Notes under the pieces: model-generated
Database searches by the model: none
What the model saw: only the letters and a program-made list of their open reading frames with translations
Told to the model about the DNA's origin: nothing
Program-made: the position numbers and the translations under genes
Shown here: positions 40,305-49,222 of the stretch, in pieces
Layout: every line of letters begins with the position of its first letter
Position numbering within the stretch: position 1 is the first letter of the stretch
DNA from: JALZKA01 sp963753385
GTDB lineage: Bacteria > Actinomycetota > Thermoleophilia > Solirubrobacterales > 70-9
Direction of reading: 5' to 3'
DNA: 64,000 bases
Assembly: GCA_963753385.1 (NCBI GenBank)
Contig: CAVWCC010000005.1
Location: 558,001-622,000, forward strand

Positions 40305-41550
40305 AACCACCGTCGCCGTTCAGATGCCGCAGATGGGCATCTCGGTTTCCGAGGGGACGATCCTCGAGTGGCGCAAGGCCGTGGGCGACCCGGTCGCGGC
40401 CGACGAGCCGATCGCCGACGTCACGACGGACAAGGTCGACGTCGAGATCCCGTGCCCGGCTTCGGGCGTCCTGGCAAAGATCCTGGCCGAGCCCGGCGAC
40501 ACCGTGCCGGTCGGCGAGGTGATCGCCGAGATCGACACGGGCGATGGCACGGCGCCTGACACCGAGCCCGCGAGCGAGCCGACAACCAGCGACCAGCTAC
40601 CAGCTACCAGCAACGGGGAGGCCGACCGCTCGACCTTCGTCTCCCCCGTCGTCCGCCGGATGGCCGAGGAACACGGCGTCGACCTCGCCCAGGTCGAAGG
40701 ACACGGCATTGGCGGCCGGATCCGCAAGAAGGACCTGCTCGCGCACATCGAGCAGAAGCCCGCGGACAAGCCCTCGCGGCCGCTCCACATCGAGTCGCCG
40801 TACGTGCCCGAGCCGACGCCGGCGGCAGGCAACGGCCACGAGGCGGCGACCCTCGAGGGACGCCGCGAGGAGATGTCGCCGATGCGCAAGGCGATCGCCG
40901 AGCACATGGTGCGCAGCCGGCACGAGGCCGCGCACTGCACGACGATCGTCGAGGTTGACTTCTCGGCGGTCGCAGCGCGTCGCGCCGAGCTGAAGGAGTC
41001 GTACAGCCGCCGCGGTGTGCCGCTCACCTACCTGGCGTTCGTCGCCCGGGCGGTGGTCGAGGCGCTCGAGGAGTATCCGATCCTGAACTCCTCGGTTGAA
41101 GGCGACGAGATCGTCTTCCACGACGACGTCAACCTCGGCATCGCGGTCGCGCTCGATTCGGGCTTGATCGTGCCGGTGATCCCGCGCGCCCAGCGGCTCT
41201 CGCTCGAGGGCATGGCGGTCGCGATCGCCGACGTCGCGGCGCGAGCCCGTGACCGCAAGCTGACCCCGGACGAGGTGCAGGGCGGCACGTTCACGATCAC
41301 CAACCCCGGCCAGTTCGGAGCGGTGCTCGCGACCCCGATCATCAACCAGCCCCAGGTGGCGATCCTCGACCTCGAGGCCATCGTCAAGCGACCCATGGTG
41401 GTGGAAAGCGAAGGGGGGCAGGACGCGATCGCGATCAGGCCGATGGCGTTCCTGCCCCTCTCCTGGGACCACCGAGCCTTGGACGGCGCCGACGCCGCCC
41501 GCTTCCTCGGCTCCGTGAAGGAGAAGCTCGAGACGGGAGCGGTGCGATGA
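40285..41550 (+). CDS. Dihydrolipoyl acyltransferase (E2)
   Basis: 421 residues. An N-terminal lipoyl domain has the lipoyl-Lys in VTTDKVDVEIP near residue 45. A Pro/Ala/Thr linker contains a heptamer-repeat insert (TTSDQLPATS). The E3-binding domain is FVSPVVRRMAEEHGVDLAQV and GHGIGGRIRKKDLL. The catalytic domain ends with LSWDHRALDGADAARFL, the intact DHRxxDG. It forms the core of the complex with the E1 pair just upstream and E3 at 34749. Confidence 0.95.
   Translation: MSSSHTETTVAVQMPQMGISVSEGTILEWRKAVGDPVAADEPIADVTTDKVDVEIPCPASGVLAKILAEPGDTVPVGEVIAEIDTGDGTAPDTEPASEPTTSDQLPATSNGEADRSTFVSPVVRRMAEEHGVDLAQVEGHGIGGRIRKKDLLAHIEQKPADKPSRPLHIESPYVPEPTPAAGNGHEAATLEGRREEMSPMRKAIAEHMVRSRHEAAHCTTIVEVDFSAVAARRAELKESYSRRGVPLTYLAFVARAVVEALEEYPILNSSVEGDEIVFHDDVNLGIAVALDSGLIVPVIPRAQRLSLEGMAVAIADVAARARDRKLTPDEVQGGTFTITNPGQFGAVLATPIINQPQVAILDLEAIVKRPMVVESEGGQDAIAIRPMAFLPLSWDHRALDGADAARFLGSVKEKLETGAVR
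40585..40612. repeat. Four tandem heptamers ACCAGCN in the E2 linker
   Basis: ACCAGCG, ACCAGCT, ACCAGCT and ACCAGCA run from 40585 to 40612. It is the same unit as the repeat that splits recQ (15674-15701). It sits in the flexible linker between the lipoyl and E3-binding domains, where an insert is tolerated. Confidence 0.9.
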
Positions 41551-41644
41551 AGGCGATCGCGGTACCGGCGCACGGACCAAGGTCCCGACGGGGCTCGACC
41601 ACGAGGACCTCGCCGTCTCACACGGTGAGCGAAGCGGCGCGACC

Positions 41645-42622
41645 ATGGCGGTGGCCATCCACTCCACGCGCCTGGGCCCCGCCCTGGGAGGCGCCCGCCT
41701 CTGGCACTACGAGCGCGACGACGACGGGATCGCCGATGCGCTCCGGCTCGCGGAGGCGATGACCTACAAGGCGGCGGCGGCCGGGCTCAACCTGGGCGGC
41801 GGCAAGGGCGTGATCTGCGCGCCCTCGGCCGAGCCGCCCGGTGGCGAGCTGCGGCGCGCGATCCTGCACGACTTCGGCGACCTCGTCGAGTCGCTGGGCG
41901 GGCGCTACATCACCGCCGAGGACGTCGGCACCGCCGCCGAGGACATGGTCGAGATCGCTGCCTGCACCACGCACGTGACCGGAATGCCGGTCGAGCGCGG
42001 CGGCGCGGGCGACCCGAGCCCGTTCACCGCGCTGGGCGTGCAGGCGGCGATGCGGGCGGCGTGCAGACGGGCGTTCGGCAGCAGCCTCCTCGCCGGCCGC
42101 AGCGTCGCCGTGGTCGGGCTCGGCCACGTGGGAGCGAGGCTCGCGCGCGGCCTTGCCGCAGCGGGCGCGAAACTCACGCTTTCCGACATCGACCCGGAAA
42201 AGCGGGCGATCGCCGACGAGCTTGGCGCGGACTGGCTGGCGCCCGACGCCGCGCTCGTCGCCGCACGCGACGTGGTCGCGCCGTGCGCGGTCGGCGGTGC
42301 AATCCACACCGGGAACGTGGGCGCGCTGCGCTGCCGCGTCGTCTGTGGCGCCGCCAACAACCAGCTGGCCGATGAGAGCCTTGCGAAGCGCCTGGATCGG
42401 CGCGGGATCCTCTACGCGCCGGACTTCATCGCGAACGCCGGCGGCCTCATCAACGTCTACCGGGAGTTGCACCGCTACGACGCGAACCACGCGCTGGAGC
42501 TGGTCCTGAGGATCGAGCGGGTGATGACCGACGTCTTCGAGCACGCCGACGACGCCGCGACTACGCCGCTCGAGGCGGCGCGGGCGCTCGCGCGACGCCG
42601 GCTCGACGCCGCAACCCGGTAG
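41645..42622 (+). CDS. Leucine/Glu/Phe/Val-type amino acid dehydrogenase
   Basis: 325 residues from ATG 41645. VAIHSTRLGPALGGARLWHY, GLNLGGGKGVICAP (catalytic Lys), RYITAEDVGTAAEDMVEIA and the NAD fold SVAVVGLGHVGARLARGLAA fit leucine dehydrogenase. About 24 further family-like residues (VPTGLDHEDLAVSHGERSGA) are encoded just upstream in frame, without any usual start codon, while an ATG at 41547 overlapping the E2 stop is in another frame. The N-terminus is therefore uncertain: frameshift or unusual start. It feeds 2-oxoacids to the E1-E2 complex. Confidence 0.85.
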   Translation: MAVAIHSTRLGPALGGARLWHYERDDDGIADALRLAEAMTYKAAAAGLNLGGGKGVICAPSAEPPGGELRRAILHDFGDLVESLGGRYITAEDVGTAAEDMVEIAACTTHVTGMPVERGGAGDPSPFTALGVQAAMRAACRRAFGSSLLAGRSVAVVGLGHVGARLARGLAAAGAKLTLSDIDPEKRAIADELGADWLAPDAALVAARDVVAPCAVGGAIHTGNVGALRCRVVCGAANNQLADESLAKRLDRRGILYAPDFIANAGGLINVYRELHRYDANHALELVLRIERVMTDVFEHADDAATTPLEAARALARRRLDAATR

Positions 42623-42641
42623 TGCGAGACTCCGCTTTGTT

Positions 42642-43406
42642 GTGAGCGGAGCACTGCCGGAACTGTGGGTTGCCAGACTCGGCCTGGTGCCCTACGAGGG
42701 CGGCGTCGAGCTGCAGAAGCGACTCGAGGGCGCTCGCCAGGCGGACGAGATCCCCGACGTGCTGCTCCTGCTCGAGCACCATCCGGTGTTCACGAAGGGG
42801 CGGCGCACCGAGCCGGGGCATCTACCGATGGGCGAGGACTGGTACCGGATGCAGGGCATCGAGGTCTGCGCCACCGACCGCGGCGGCCAGGTCACCTACC
42901 ACGGGCCCGGGCAGCTGGTGGCCTATCCGATCTCAAAGCTCCCAGACGACGACGTGCACGAGTACGTCAGGCGCCTGGAGCGCGTGATGATCGGGGCGCT
43001 CGGCGACTTCGGCGTGCCGGCTCAGGTCTTCGACGGGCTCACCGGGGTTTGGACGGCAGGCGACCCGCCGATCGCGGCCGGCGAGGTCGGCCCGCAGCGC
43101 ACCCCGGTCGGGGTGCCAGCGATGCCGGGCGGCGAGGCGCGCAAGATCGGCTCGATCGGGATCCACGTGAACAGGGGCGTCACGACCCACGGGCTCGCGG
43201 TCAACGTCAACAACGACCTGCAGCCGTTCGACTGGGTCGTCCCGTGCGCGATCGAGGGCGTGCGGATGACCTCGGTCTGCCGGGAGCACGGCGCCGAGCA
43301 GGACCTCGATGCCTTCGCGACCACCGTCCGCGACCGGTTCGCCGAGGTCTTCGGCCGGACACCGGTCGAGGTGGAGGCGGCGGCGCTCGAGCCGGTCAGA
43401 GCGTGA
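42642..43406 (+). CDS. lipB: Lipoyl(octanoyl) transferase
   Basis: Transfers octanoate from acyl carrier protein to lipoyl domains. 254 residues from GTG. RGGQVTYHGPGQLVAYPI and KIGSIGIHVNRGVTTHGLAVN are the substrate-binding motifs, with the catalytic Lys in RKIGSIG and Cys in VPCAIEGVRMTSV. A ~20-residue insert (GDPPIAAGEVGPQRTPVGVP) precedes the Lys motif. It overlaps the acyltransferase by 4 bases. Confidence 0.95.
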   Translation: MSGALPELWVARLGLVPYEGGVELQKRLEGARQADEIPDVLLLLEHHPVFTKGRRTEPGHLPMGEDWYRMQGIEVCATDRGGQVTYHGPGQLVAYPISKLPDDDVHEYVRRLERVMIGALGDFGVPAQVFDGLTGVWTAGDPPIAAGEVGPQRTPVGVPAMPGGEARKIGSIGIHVNRGVTTHGLAVNVNNDLQPFDWVVPCAIEGVRMTSVCREHGAEQDLDAFATTVRDRFAEVFGRTPVEVEAAALEPVRA

Positions 43407-44155
43407 CCAACGAAGAAGCCCACGGCATCGCCCGCGAGAAGGGGGTGTCCCGCTGGCGCTACGCGATCGTCCGCGGGATCTTCGTGCCGTTCATGCGGCT
43501 CTGGTGGGGGCTTCGGATCGCCGACGCCGACCGGATCCCGGCCGAGGGGCCGGCGATCGTGACGCCGAACCACAAGAGCTTCTTCGACAGCTTCTTCCTC
43601 GCTGCCGCGACGAAGCGGCACCTTCGGTTCATGGGCAAGTCCGAACTGTTCGAGGGTCGCCTGGGCAAGACGCTCGTCCGGCTCGGGGCCTTCCCCGTAC
43701 GGCGCGGGGAGTCCGACGCCGAGGCACTCGAGACCGCCCGTGTGATCCTCGAGCAGGGCGGGCTGCTCTCGCTGTTCCCCGAGGGCACACGGGTGCGCGA
43801 CCCGGATGGCCTCGGCGTCCCGAAACGCGGCGCGGTGCGGCTCGCCCTCGAGACGGGCGCAGCGCTCGTCCCGGCCGCGATCACGGGCACGGAGAAGCTC
43901 TTCTTCCACGGCGTCCCGCGGCCGACCACCGTCCGGCTCTCGTTCGGCGAGCCGATTCCGGTCGACGAGCTCGAGCCGACGCCCGAGACCGCCGCTGGGG
44001 TCCTGTCCGACGAGCTCTGGCCCGAGGTCGAGGGCCAGTTCGGCCGGCTGCGGGCTCATCCCGGCCTGATCGCCGCGGGCCTCGCCGCGGTCGGCCTCGG
44101 CGCCGTGGTGGCGACACGCCGGCACCGCGGCGGCAAGGGGCGGAGGCGCCGATGA
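43403..44155 (+). CDS. 1-acyl-sn-glycerol-3-phosphate acyltransferase family protein
   Basis: 250 residues from GTG. The HX4D motif is NHKSFFDSFF and the glycerol-phosphate motif is FPEGTRVRD; GKSELFEGRLGKTLVRLGAF and FPVRRGESD complete the PlsC pattern. A C-terminal hydrophobic stretch (GLIAAGLAAVGLGAVVATRR) may be a membrane anchor. It lies between lipB and lipA in an overlapping series, so it is co-expressed with lipoate genes, perhaps through shared acyl metabolism. Confidence 0.88.
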   Translation: MTNEEAHGIAREKGVSRWRYAIVRGIFVPFMRLWWGLRIADADRIPAEGPAIVTPNHKSFFDSFFLAAATKRHLRFMGKSELFEGRLGKTLVRLGAFPVRRGESDAEALETARVILEQGGLLSLFPEGTRVRDPDGLGVPKRGAVRLALETGAALVPAAITGTEKLFFHGVPRPTTVRLSFGEPIPVDELEPTPETAAGVLSDELWPEVEGQFGRLRAHPGLIAAGLAAVGLGAVVATRRHRGGKGRRRR

Positions 44156-45147
44156 GGGAGGGCGCTACCGTTCGAGATGTGAAGCCGACCGAGACGCCTG
44201 CCGCCGAGCGCGTCCACGTCACGCGCTCGCGCGCGAACCCCGGCGGCAAGGAGGTCGCCGGCGGGCGCCCCTTCCGCGAGCGCAAGCCGCCGTGGCTCAA
44301 GGTCCCGGCGCCGGGGGGGCCGACCTACCGCAAGCTGAAGCAGACGATCGCGGCCGACAACCTCCACACTGTCTGCGAGGAGGCGGCTTGCCCCAACGTC
44401 GGCGAGTGCTGGGAGCGGGGCACCGCCACGTTCATGATCCTGGGCGACGTCTGCACCCGTCGCTGCGGCTTCTGCAACGTCCAGACCGGCGTGCCGACCT
44501 GGAACGACCCGCTGGAGCCGCTGCGGGTCGCCAACCAGGTGAAGGCGATGGGCCTGCGCCACGCCGTGATCACCTCGGTCGACCGTGACGATCTGCCCGA
44601 CTACGGCGCGAGCGCGTTCGTGGGCGTGATCCGCTCGATCCGCAGGCTCGCCCCGGGCTGCAAGGTCGAGGTCCTCACCCCCGACTTCCGCGGCCAGGAG
44701 ATGCCGTTGGCGAAGGTGATCCACGAGCGCCCCGACGTCTTCAACCACAACGTCGAGACCGTCCCGCGCCTCTATCCCAGGGCCCGCCGGGGCTCCGACT
44801 TCATGCGCTCCGCACGCGTGCTGCGGATGGCGAAGGAGATGGGCGGTGAGCAGGTGGTCACCAAGTCGGGTCTGATGGTCGGCCTCGGCGAGAGCTTCGA
44901 CGAGATGCTCGAGACCTTCGGCCTCCTGCGCGAGCACGAGGTCCAGATCCTGACCGTCGGGCAGTACCTGCGCCCGACCGAGAACCACCTGCCGGTCGAG
45001 CGCTACTGGCACCCGGACGAGTTCAAGGCGCTCGAGCGCGAGGCCTACGCGATGGGCTTCGACGCGGTCGCCTCCGGCCCGCTCGTGCGCAGCTCGTACC
45101 ACGCGGACGAGGCGGCCGCAGAGGCGGCTGCGGCGCGGGCCGCTTAA
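44152..45147 (+). CDS. lipA: Lipoyl synthase
   Basis: Radical-SAM enzyme that inserts two sulfurs into octanoyl-lipoyl domains. 331 residues from ATG 44152 (GTG 44178 possible). The auxiliary cluster is CEEAACPNVGEC and the SAM cluster CTRRCGFC. RSGLMVGLGE-type sequence (TKSGLMVGLGESFDEMLETF) and the C-terminal RSSYHADE with the ligand Ser are present. The N-terminal ~40 residues are basic and variable. It ends the lipB-acyltransferase-lipA series. Confidence 0.96.
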   Translation: MREGATVRDVKPTETPAAERVHVTRSRANPGGKEVAGGRPFRERKPPWLKVPAPGGPTYRKLKQTIAADNLHTVCEEAACPNVGECWERGTATFMILGDVCTRRCGFCNVQTGVPTWNDPLEPLRVANQVKAMGLRHAVITSVDRDDLPDYGASAFVGVIRSIRRLAPGCKVEVLTPDFRGQEMPLAKVIHERPDVFNHNVETVPRLYPRARRGSDFMRSARVLRMAKEMGGEQVVTKSGLMVGLGESFDEMLETFGLLREHEVQILTVGQYLRPTENHLPVERYWHPDEFKALEREAYAMGFDAVASGPLVRSSYHADEAAAEAAAARAA

Positions 45148-45152
45148 GACCG

Positions 45153-45866
45153 CTAGAGAAACACGATCTCGTCGCTGCCCTCGGCACAGGTGTCGGGGCC
45201 TGGAATGTCCTTCGCGGGTGCAACGGCGCGAACGCCGGTTGGGTCGGTGGTCTGGCCGCCCCCTCCGAAGTACCCGTTCCTTGACGCGCGGTCGAAGTCG
45301 ACGAGCGCCGGTCCGCCGCTCGTAAGGGCGAAGATGTCGACCCGGCGCTTCGCGCGGCAGGCTTTCCGCGCCGTGATCGTTCCGCCAGTAGATATGAACG
45401 TCGGGCTGCTCGACGCGCCACCGAGAAGAAGGGTCGTAGGCAGCTCTTGCCGAGCGGTCCCGAGTCCGGGACCGGTGGGGACCTGAACGCGAATCCTGTC
45501 GCCGGTGCACGTCTTGCGACGGTTGATGTCGCGCGGCCTCATGACCGCGCGTAAGGCCTTTGGGACCGTGCTCTCGCCCTCTCCTCCCCAGAACCCGTTC
45601 AGGCTCGAGCGGTCGATGCTGATGCGCTTGGCCTTGCCGTTCTGCGGGATGGCGAAGATCATCACCCGGCGGTTCAGGAGGCAGGCCGCCCGCTGGGACT
45701 GGATGCTCCCCTCGAGATTGGCCTCTCCAGGCCCGTAGCCGAGGCCACTGACGGCGAGGCTCGACGGCACCTTCGCGCGCGGTGCCGCATCGCCCTCGGG
45801 CGCGAGGGCCAGACCGGCGATCAGGGCGCCAAGAACAAGCGGCGTGCTGCGCATGCCTCCCCTCAC
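45153..45866 (-). CDS. Secreted protein with two tandem repeats
   Basis: About 237 residues from GTG 45866, or 233 from ATG 45854. A signal peptide (LVLGALIAGLALAPEGDA) is followed by two similar ~70-residue units: CLLNRRVMIFAIPQNG with DRSSLNGFWGGEG, and CRAKRRVDIFALTSGG with DRASRNGYFGGGG. Each begins and ends with a Cys (one pair each: RRKTC and GPDTC), suggesting one disulfide per unit. I do not recognise a family. Confidence 0.65.
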   Translation of the reverse strand: MRGGMRSTPLVLGALIAGLALAPEGDAAPRAKVPSSLAVSGLGYGPGEANLEGSIQSQRAACLLNRRVMIFAIPQNGKAKRISIDRSSLNGFWGGEGESTVPKALRAVMRPRDINRRKTCTGDRIRVQVPTGPGLGTARQELPTTLLLGGASSSPTFISTGGTITARKACRAKRRVDIFALTSGGPALVDFDRASRNGYFGGGGQTTDPTGVRAVAPAKDIPGPDTCAEGSDEIVFL

Positions 45867-46012
45867 GGCGCCGCTACCTCATCGCTCCCGCGCGCGCAGG
45901 ACGATGGTCCGGGCAGCTCCCACGATCCCCAGCTTCCTCATCTTTCCCTCCCGAGACGGCGTGCGCGTTCATGTTCGCACGCGACCAGGCCCCTGTCTAG
46001 GCTCCCTCGGCC

Positions 46013-46864
46013 CTGCTCCCCCTCAAGGACAACATCCCGACCGAGCGCTTTCCGGTTGTCACCGTCGTCCTGATCCTGATCAACGTCGCGGTGTTCATCT
46101 GGCAGCTCACGCTGTCCGACGACCCGAACTCGAGCACCTCGCCGCACGTTCGTGGGCTGTCCGAGTCGGACGAGCGGATCATCGAGCTCGGAGCGATCCC
46201 TTACCGGCTGACGCACCCCGGGAAGGGCTGCGGGGTGGTCACCGCCACCGCCGGAGCGGACCCGGGCTCGGACCCGATCGTCTGCGAGGGCACCGAGAGG
46301 CGCCGGCGGGCCGAGGAGAGGCCCGGAGTCGAGGTCGTCGACCTGGAGGAGCCGCCGTTCTGGGTCACGATCTTCACCTCGATGTTCATGCACGGCGGCT
46401 GGCTCCACATCATCGGCAACATGCTGTTCCTCTGGGTGTTCGGCAACAACGTCGAGGACCGGATGGGCAGGGTGCGCTTCGTGCTCTTCTACCTGCTGGC
46501 GGGGATCACGGCGGTGTACGCCCAGTCGCTGGTCGATACCGCGGGGACGGTGCCTACGATCGGCGCGTCGGGGGCCGTCGCCGGGGTGTTAGGCGGCTAC
46601 ATACTCCTGCACCCGAGGGCGCGAGTCGTGACCCTCGTCTTCATCATCTTCTTCGTCACGCTGATCGAGATCCCGGCGCTGATCCTGCTCGGGGTATGGG
46701 CGGTGCTTCAGTTCCTGCCGGCGCTGGGGCAGCTGGGGGCCGACGTGTCCGGCGAGGAGGTCGCATACATCGCGCACGTGGGCGGATTCCTGTTCGGGCT
46801 GGCGACGATCAAGCTGTTCGGCACGCGGCGGCACGAGCACGGCCCCTCGCTGAGCGAGGCCTGA
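46013..46864 (+). CDS. Rhomboid-family intramembrane serine protease, probable CTG start
   Basis: 283 residues if it starts at CTG 46013. The usual opening PLKDNIPTERFPVVTVVLIL is encoded there but lies upstream of the first GTG (46091); a TAG at 45998 limits extension, so CTG is the only near-cognate start that keeps the first membrane helix. The catalytic Ser is in IGASGAVAGVLGG and the His in IAHVGGFLFGL; HIIGNMLFLWVFG is the HxxxN region. A ~60-residue extracytoplasmic insert follows helix 1. A small membrane protein follows. Confidence 0.85.
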   Translation: MLPLKDNIPTERFPVVTVVLILINVAVFIWQLTLSDDPNSSTSPHVRGLSESDERIIELGAIPYRLTHPGKGCGVVTATAGADPGSDPIVCEGTERRRRAEERPGVEVVDLEEPPFWVTIFTSMFMHGGWLHIIGNMLFLWVFGNNVEDRMGRVRFVLFYLLAGITAVYAQSLVDTAGTVPTIGASGAVAGVLGGYILLHPRARVVTLVFIIFFVTLIEIPALILLGVWAVLQFLPALGQLGADVSGEEVAYIAHVGGFLFGLATIKLFGTRRHEHGPSLSEA

Positions 46865-46866
46865 CG

Positions 46867-47055
46867 ATGGACCCGAACGTGCGCAGCGCGCTCCTCGTCG
46901 CCGGACTCGTGTTCGTGTTCCTGTTTGCCGGGATGTCGCTGGTCGTCCTCGCCCAGGACGGGCTCACGATCCTCGTGGTCTTCTCGCTCCTGATCGTCGC
47001 CCTGCTCGGGATCGCGCTCTGGGGGGCGATCAACGGCCCCGACAACCGACGCTGA
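46867..47055 (+). CDS. Small two-helix membrane protein
   Basis: 62 residues from ATG 46867, 3 bases after the rhomboid stop. MDPNVRSALLVAGLVFVFLF and LVVFSLLIVALLGIALWGAI are two membrane helices with a short loop (AQDGLT). The ending INGPDNRR is polar. Likely co-expressed with the rhomboid protease; no known family. Confidence 0.7.
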   Translation: MDPNVRSALLVAGLVFVFLFAGMSLVVLAQDGLTILVVFSLLIVALLGIALWGAINGPDNRR

Positions 47056-47069
47056 GACGGACCCGCTCA

Positions 47070-47852
47070 CTACCGGGGCAGGTGATGCAGGAGGCGGCTG
47101 AAGACGCCCTCGAGCGTCTCGTTGCCGTAGGCCTGCGAGGGGTTCCCCTCGGTCAGCACCGCGAGCCCGATCCGGCGCCCGCCGTTTCGCAGCTGCGCGA
47201 CCTGGTGGTCGACCGCCCCGCTCCCCGAGCCCCAGCCGCCCTTGAAGTAGAGGCTCCACCCGGGTGGCAGGTCCACCTGCCCGATCCCCCAGCGCTGCCA
47301 CGAGACGATGTGGGCGAGCTGGCGCCTCGCGAAATCCCAATGGCGCTTCGGGACGTAACGGCGCAGGTTGCGCAGGAAGAACGCCTGGTCGCGCGCGCTC
47401 GTCTTGCAGTAGCCCCAGATCGAGTTCCACTGGAAGTGCTTCATGCGAGCGCGGTCTGCCAGCCGCTCGATCGGCCTCTGGCCGAGCATGTCGCGGATCG
47501 TCGTCGCGGGTTCGTTGGCCGAGCGGCGGATCATCGGCTTCAGGAGCGACTTGTCGTATGTGTTGAGCGGCCGGTCCTCGACGCTGTCTCGGCGCAGGTA
47601 GGCGACCATCAGCATCACCTTGAACGTGCTGGCCATCGCCGCACGGCCGCCGCCACCGTGGTGGTCGATCCGCCCCTTCATGTCGAAGACGGCGAAGCCG
47701 ACATGGCCGGCGCGGGACTCGGCGAAGTCGCGGGCGGAGGCGATGTCGGGCTTCCAGCGCTTAGCCTCCTTCTTCGAGATGTCGGCGGCGGCCGGAGCGG
47801 CGCAGATCGCCGACGCGATCGCGGCGACGAATACGATGCGGCGCAGCTTCAC
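47070..47852 (-). CDS. Class A beta-lactamase-like serine hydrolase
   Basis: 260 residues with a signal peptide (IVFVAAIASAICAAPAAA). The Ser-x-x-Lys motif is MASTFKVMLM, the SDN-like motif is RSANEPATT and the KTG-like motif is YFKGGWGSGSG, all in order. It may be a true beta-lactamase or a cell-wall peptidase relative. Its start overlaps the stop of the upstream histidine kinase by 4 bases (ATGA), so it is the third gene of a regulator-kinase-hydrolase operon. Confidence 0.85.
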   Translation of the reverse strand: MKLRRIVFVAAIASAICAAPAAADISKKEAKRWKPDIASARDFAESRAGHVGFAVFDMKGRIDHHGGGGRAAMASTFKVMLMVAYLRRDSVEDRPLNTYDKSLLKPMIRRSANEPATTIRDMLGQRPIERLADRARMKHFQWNSIWGYCKTSARDQAFFLRNLRRYVPKRHWDFARRQLAHIVSWQRWGIGQVDLPPGWSLYFKGGWGSGSGAVDHQVAQLRNGGRRIGLAVLTEGNPSQAYGNETLEGVFSRLLHHLPR

Positions 47853-49222
47853 GCGGGCAAGGTAACGGCTGGCACCTCCATCGACACGTCCGCGCCGCTG
47901 CTCGACCGGTTGCGCGCGGCCGCGCTGCCCCCGTGCGCCTTGGCGATGGTGTCGACGATCGCGAGGCCCAGGCCCGCCCCGCCCCGCCCGCGGGCTTGGT
48001 CCGCGCGGCTGAAGCGCTCGAACGCGTGGGCGATGAAGTCCTCGGGGAAGCCGGCGCCCTCGTCGGTCACGTGCATGACCACCGACCCATCACGCTCCTC
48101 GGCCCACAGGCGCACCTCGCCGGCGCCGTGACGTAGCGCGTTGTCAACCAGCCCGGTGAGCGCCTGCTCGAGGCGCAGCCGGTCGCCGCTCAGGGTCAGC
48201 TCCTCGCCCTCGCCCGTGACCAGGTCCCGGTTCGCGCTCGCGGCGCGACCGCGGAAGCGCTGCATGACGGTCTCGAAGAGGTCGCCGACCGTGACCGTCT
48301 CGCGGGCAAGCGCGAGGCCGTCCTCCCCGGAGCGAGCGACGACCAGAAGGGCCTCGGCGAGCGCGACGAGGCGGTCGACCTCCTCGATCGCGGAGTTGAT
48401 CGAGGAGCGGAGGCCGTCGGCGTCCTCGCCGTAGCGGAGGGCGAGCTCGAGCTCGGCGCGGTGCAGGGCGAGCGGGGTGCGAAGCTCGTGGCTCGCGTCG
48501 TCGACGAACCGGCGCTCGCGCTCGATCGCCGCCTCGAGGCGCTCGAGCATCTCGTTCAGCGTCGTCCCGAGGCGTCCGAGCTCGTCATCGGTTGGCGGCA
48601 CCGGGAGCCGCTCGCCCGGATCACCGGCGGAGATCTCGGCGGCCCGGCGGCGCATCCGTTCGACCGGGTGCAGGGCGGATCCGGCAGCCCAGTACCCCGC
48701 GAGCGACGCCAGGAGGAGCGCGATCGGGCCCCCGATCAGAAGCAGCGTCGCGAGTCGCACGAGCGTTTCGTCGCGATCGTCGAGCGTGGCCCCGACCACC
48801 ACCGCAAGGTCGTTGGACTCGTCGGGCGGCGCGACGAGCAGGCGGGCGCCGGCGTCGAGGTTGGGCAGCGTGGACCGCTCGATCTCGGCCGGCGACTGGC
48901 CGGCGGGAGGGATCTCGGCGGGCGTGACGAGCGGGCTGTCGCCGGCGGCCTGGGTGAAGTAGACGACGGTGCCGTTGGGCCGCAGGACCTGCACGAAGGT
49001 CTCGTCCTCGTCGCCAAACGCGAAGTTGTACCCGGCGGGCGCGTCGATGGTGGCAACGAGGCCCTGGACCTCACCCAAGCGTGATGCCAGGTTGTCGTTG
49101 ATGGTCTCGTTGAGGTCGGCACGGAGCTGCAGGTAGAGGAACGCGCCGAGCGCCGCGAGCAGGAGCGCCATTGCGATCGTGAACGTCAGCGTCACCCGGA
49201 CGCGGACCGGGAGCGAGCTCAC
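47849..49222 (-). CDS. Membrane sensor histidine kinase (second system)
   Basis: 457 residues from GTG 49222, which overlaps the response regulator stop. Helix 1 (VTLTFTIAMALLLAALGAFL), extracytoplasmic sensor domain to about 160, helix 2 (LATLLLIGGPIALLLASLAG), HAMP (HPVERMRRRAAEISAGDPGE), HisKA with DDASHELRTPLALH, and HATPase with DNALRHGAGEVR, DEGAGFPEDFIAHAFERF and GGAGLGLAIVDTIAKAHGG. By its operon, the signal may be cell-wall or antibiotic stress. Confidence 0.93.
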   Translation of the reverse strand: MSSLPVRVRVTLTFTIAMALLLAALGAFLYLQLRADLNETINDNLASRLGEVQGLVATIDAPAGYNFAFGDEDETFVQVLRPNGTVVYFTQAAGDSPLVTPAEIPPAGQSPAEIERSTLPNLDAGARLLVAPPDESNDLAVVVGATLDDRDETLVRLATLLLIGGPIALLLASLAGYWAAGSALHPVERMRRRAAEISAGDPGERLPVPPTDDELGRLGTTLNEMLERLEAAIERERRFVDDASHELRTPLALHRAELELALRYGEDADGLRSSINSAIEEVDRLVALAEALLVVARSGEDGLALARETVTVGDLFETVMQRFRGRAASANRDLVTGEGEELTLSGDRLRLEQALTGLVDNALRHGAGEVRLWAEERDGSVVMHVTDEGAGFPEDFIAHAFERFSRADQARGRGGAGLGLAIVDTIAKAHGGSAAARNRSSSGADVSMEVPAVTLPA

